From Apteryx mantelli (Eukaryota; Chordata; Aves; Apterygiformes; Apterygidae): a stretch of 64,000 nucleotides of DNA. The DNA lies in the NCBI RefSeq assembly GCF_036417845.1, contig NC_089983.1, forward strand, positions 18,443,207 to 18,507,206, given 5' to 3'. Shown piece after piece: positions 63,650 to 64,000 of the stretch. The notes below the pieces were generated by a model. That model was not told the DNA's origin. It searched no databases and saw only the letters and a list, made by a program, of their open reading frames with translations. The translations under genes and the position numbers were made by a program. Numbering within the stretch: position 1 is the stretch's first letter; every line of letters starts with the position of its first letter.

Positions 63650-63930
63650 AGGGGGCACGTATTTCCTCAGAGAACGTCACGTCCCTCTCTGAGCGCAGAG
63701 GGGTGTCCCCCTCCCGTGGCAGAGCCCAGCCCTCCATCCGCGCAGCGCCGCTGTCGGCGCGTCGTGGCGGAGCCCAGCTTCCCGCCGGGACCCAGCGCCC
63801 CTCCGCTTCTGCGCACCGGGGTCCGCGGCTGAGCAGGAGGTGCAGGGCGATGCCGGGAGGCTCGCGGCCAGGAGCACAGCTCTCCGGTGCCTCTGAGCGG
63901 GGCAGCTGGCTACCTGCCCCTCAGGCCCCC
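63650..63930. promoter_or_regulatory. Small CpG-rich patch in TMEFF2 intron 2
   Basis: About 280 bp of CpG-rich sequence (many CGC, GCG and CCG triplets) stands out from AT-rich intron on its left; the window ends shortly after it. It could be an alternative promoter, an enhancer or a recombination-driven GC island. A stop-free plus frame crosses it but resembles no protein I know. Confidence 0.4.
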
Positions 63931-64000
63931 CTTGCCAGTGGCTAATTGCGGCTGAAGAGACTTCACAACTGGCCAGCTGCGCCTTGTTTCTTGTGCCTTT

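Larger units (their letters stand above)
61070..64000 (+). other. TMEFF2: TMEFF2 intron 2, 5' part (continues past the window)
   Basis: The sequence after the exon 2 donor is AT-rich and non-coding, and no third exon was found. It holds a motif of the recurring type ATTGayTTCAgTGG...GGATCAGGCC at about 62,796-62,826, a 20-bp palindrome at 63344-63363 and a GC-rich patch at 63,650-63,930. The block at about 63,150-63,330 is a possible conserved non-coding element by its look only. Confidence 0.75.

Noticed and set aside
1..64000. CRISPR arrays, tRNA or rRNA genes and LTR retroelements
   Set aside because: No regularly spaced direct repeats, no recognisable tRNA A/B boxes with a cloverleaf, no rRNA sequence and no paired LTRs were seen on reading the window; faint remnants could be missed without a database search.

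Overview
The window looks like vertebrate, most likely avian, nuclear DNA. Two things support this. The first is a 2.6-kb CR1 LINE (23800-26440) with the bird-type 3' end: a short GC hairpin, a conserved tail and ATTCTGTG octamers. The second is the first two coding exons of TMEFF2 (tomoregulin-2) at 59492-59672 and 60960-61069, joined by canonical splice sites. No bacterial-style gene clusters, CRISPR arrays, rRNA or tRNA genes, or clear LTR elements were seen. The species cannot be named from the sequence.

Layout. Positions 1 to about 57,400 are AT-rich and hold no exon I can support. This stretch looks like a gene desert upstream of TMEFF2. It contains the CR1 insertion, three weaker old CR1-like remnants, homopolymer and microsatellite tracts, several short perfect palindromes, a candidate conserved regulatory block near 13.54-13.86 kb, and a series of isolated GC/CpG-rich patches of about 200-700 bp (near 14.5, 16.1, 23.5, 28.7, 30.6, 38.7, 44.3 and 49.7 kb). 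From about 57.48 to 60.05 kb lies one large CpG island, the TMEFF2 promoter and first exon, with CCAAT, GC-box and E-box motifs. Exon 1 encodes the signal peptide and mature N-terminus. After a 1,287-bp intron, exon 2 encodes the first cysteine-rich part of follistatin module 1. The rest of the window is the start of intron 2, with another small CpG patch at 63.65-63.93 kb. Later exons must lie to the right of the window.

The best-supported unusual observation is a micro-inversion of 21-29 bp inside the reverse-transcriptase region of the CR1 element. It is flanked by CAGG/CCTG inverted repeats, keeps the reading frame, and the missing motif (RPVSLTCIP) can still be read on the opposite strand. 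Other leads are a near-perfect 16+16 bp palindrome at 33.0 kb, a 20-bp palindrome in TMEFF2 intron 2, an RFX/SOX-rich block at 13.6 kb and the orphan CpG islands. I found no evidence of a new multi-gene system here.
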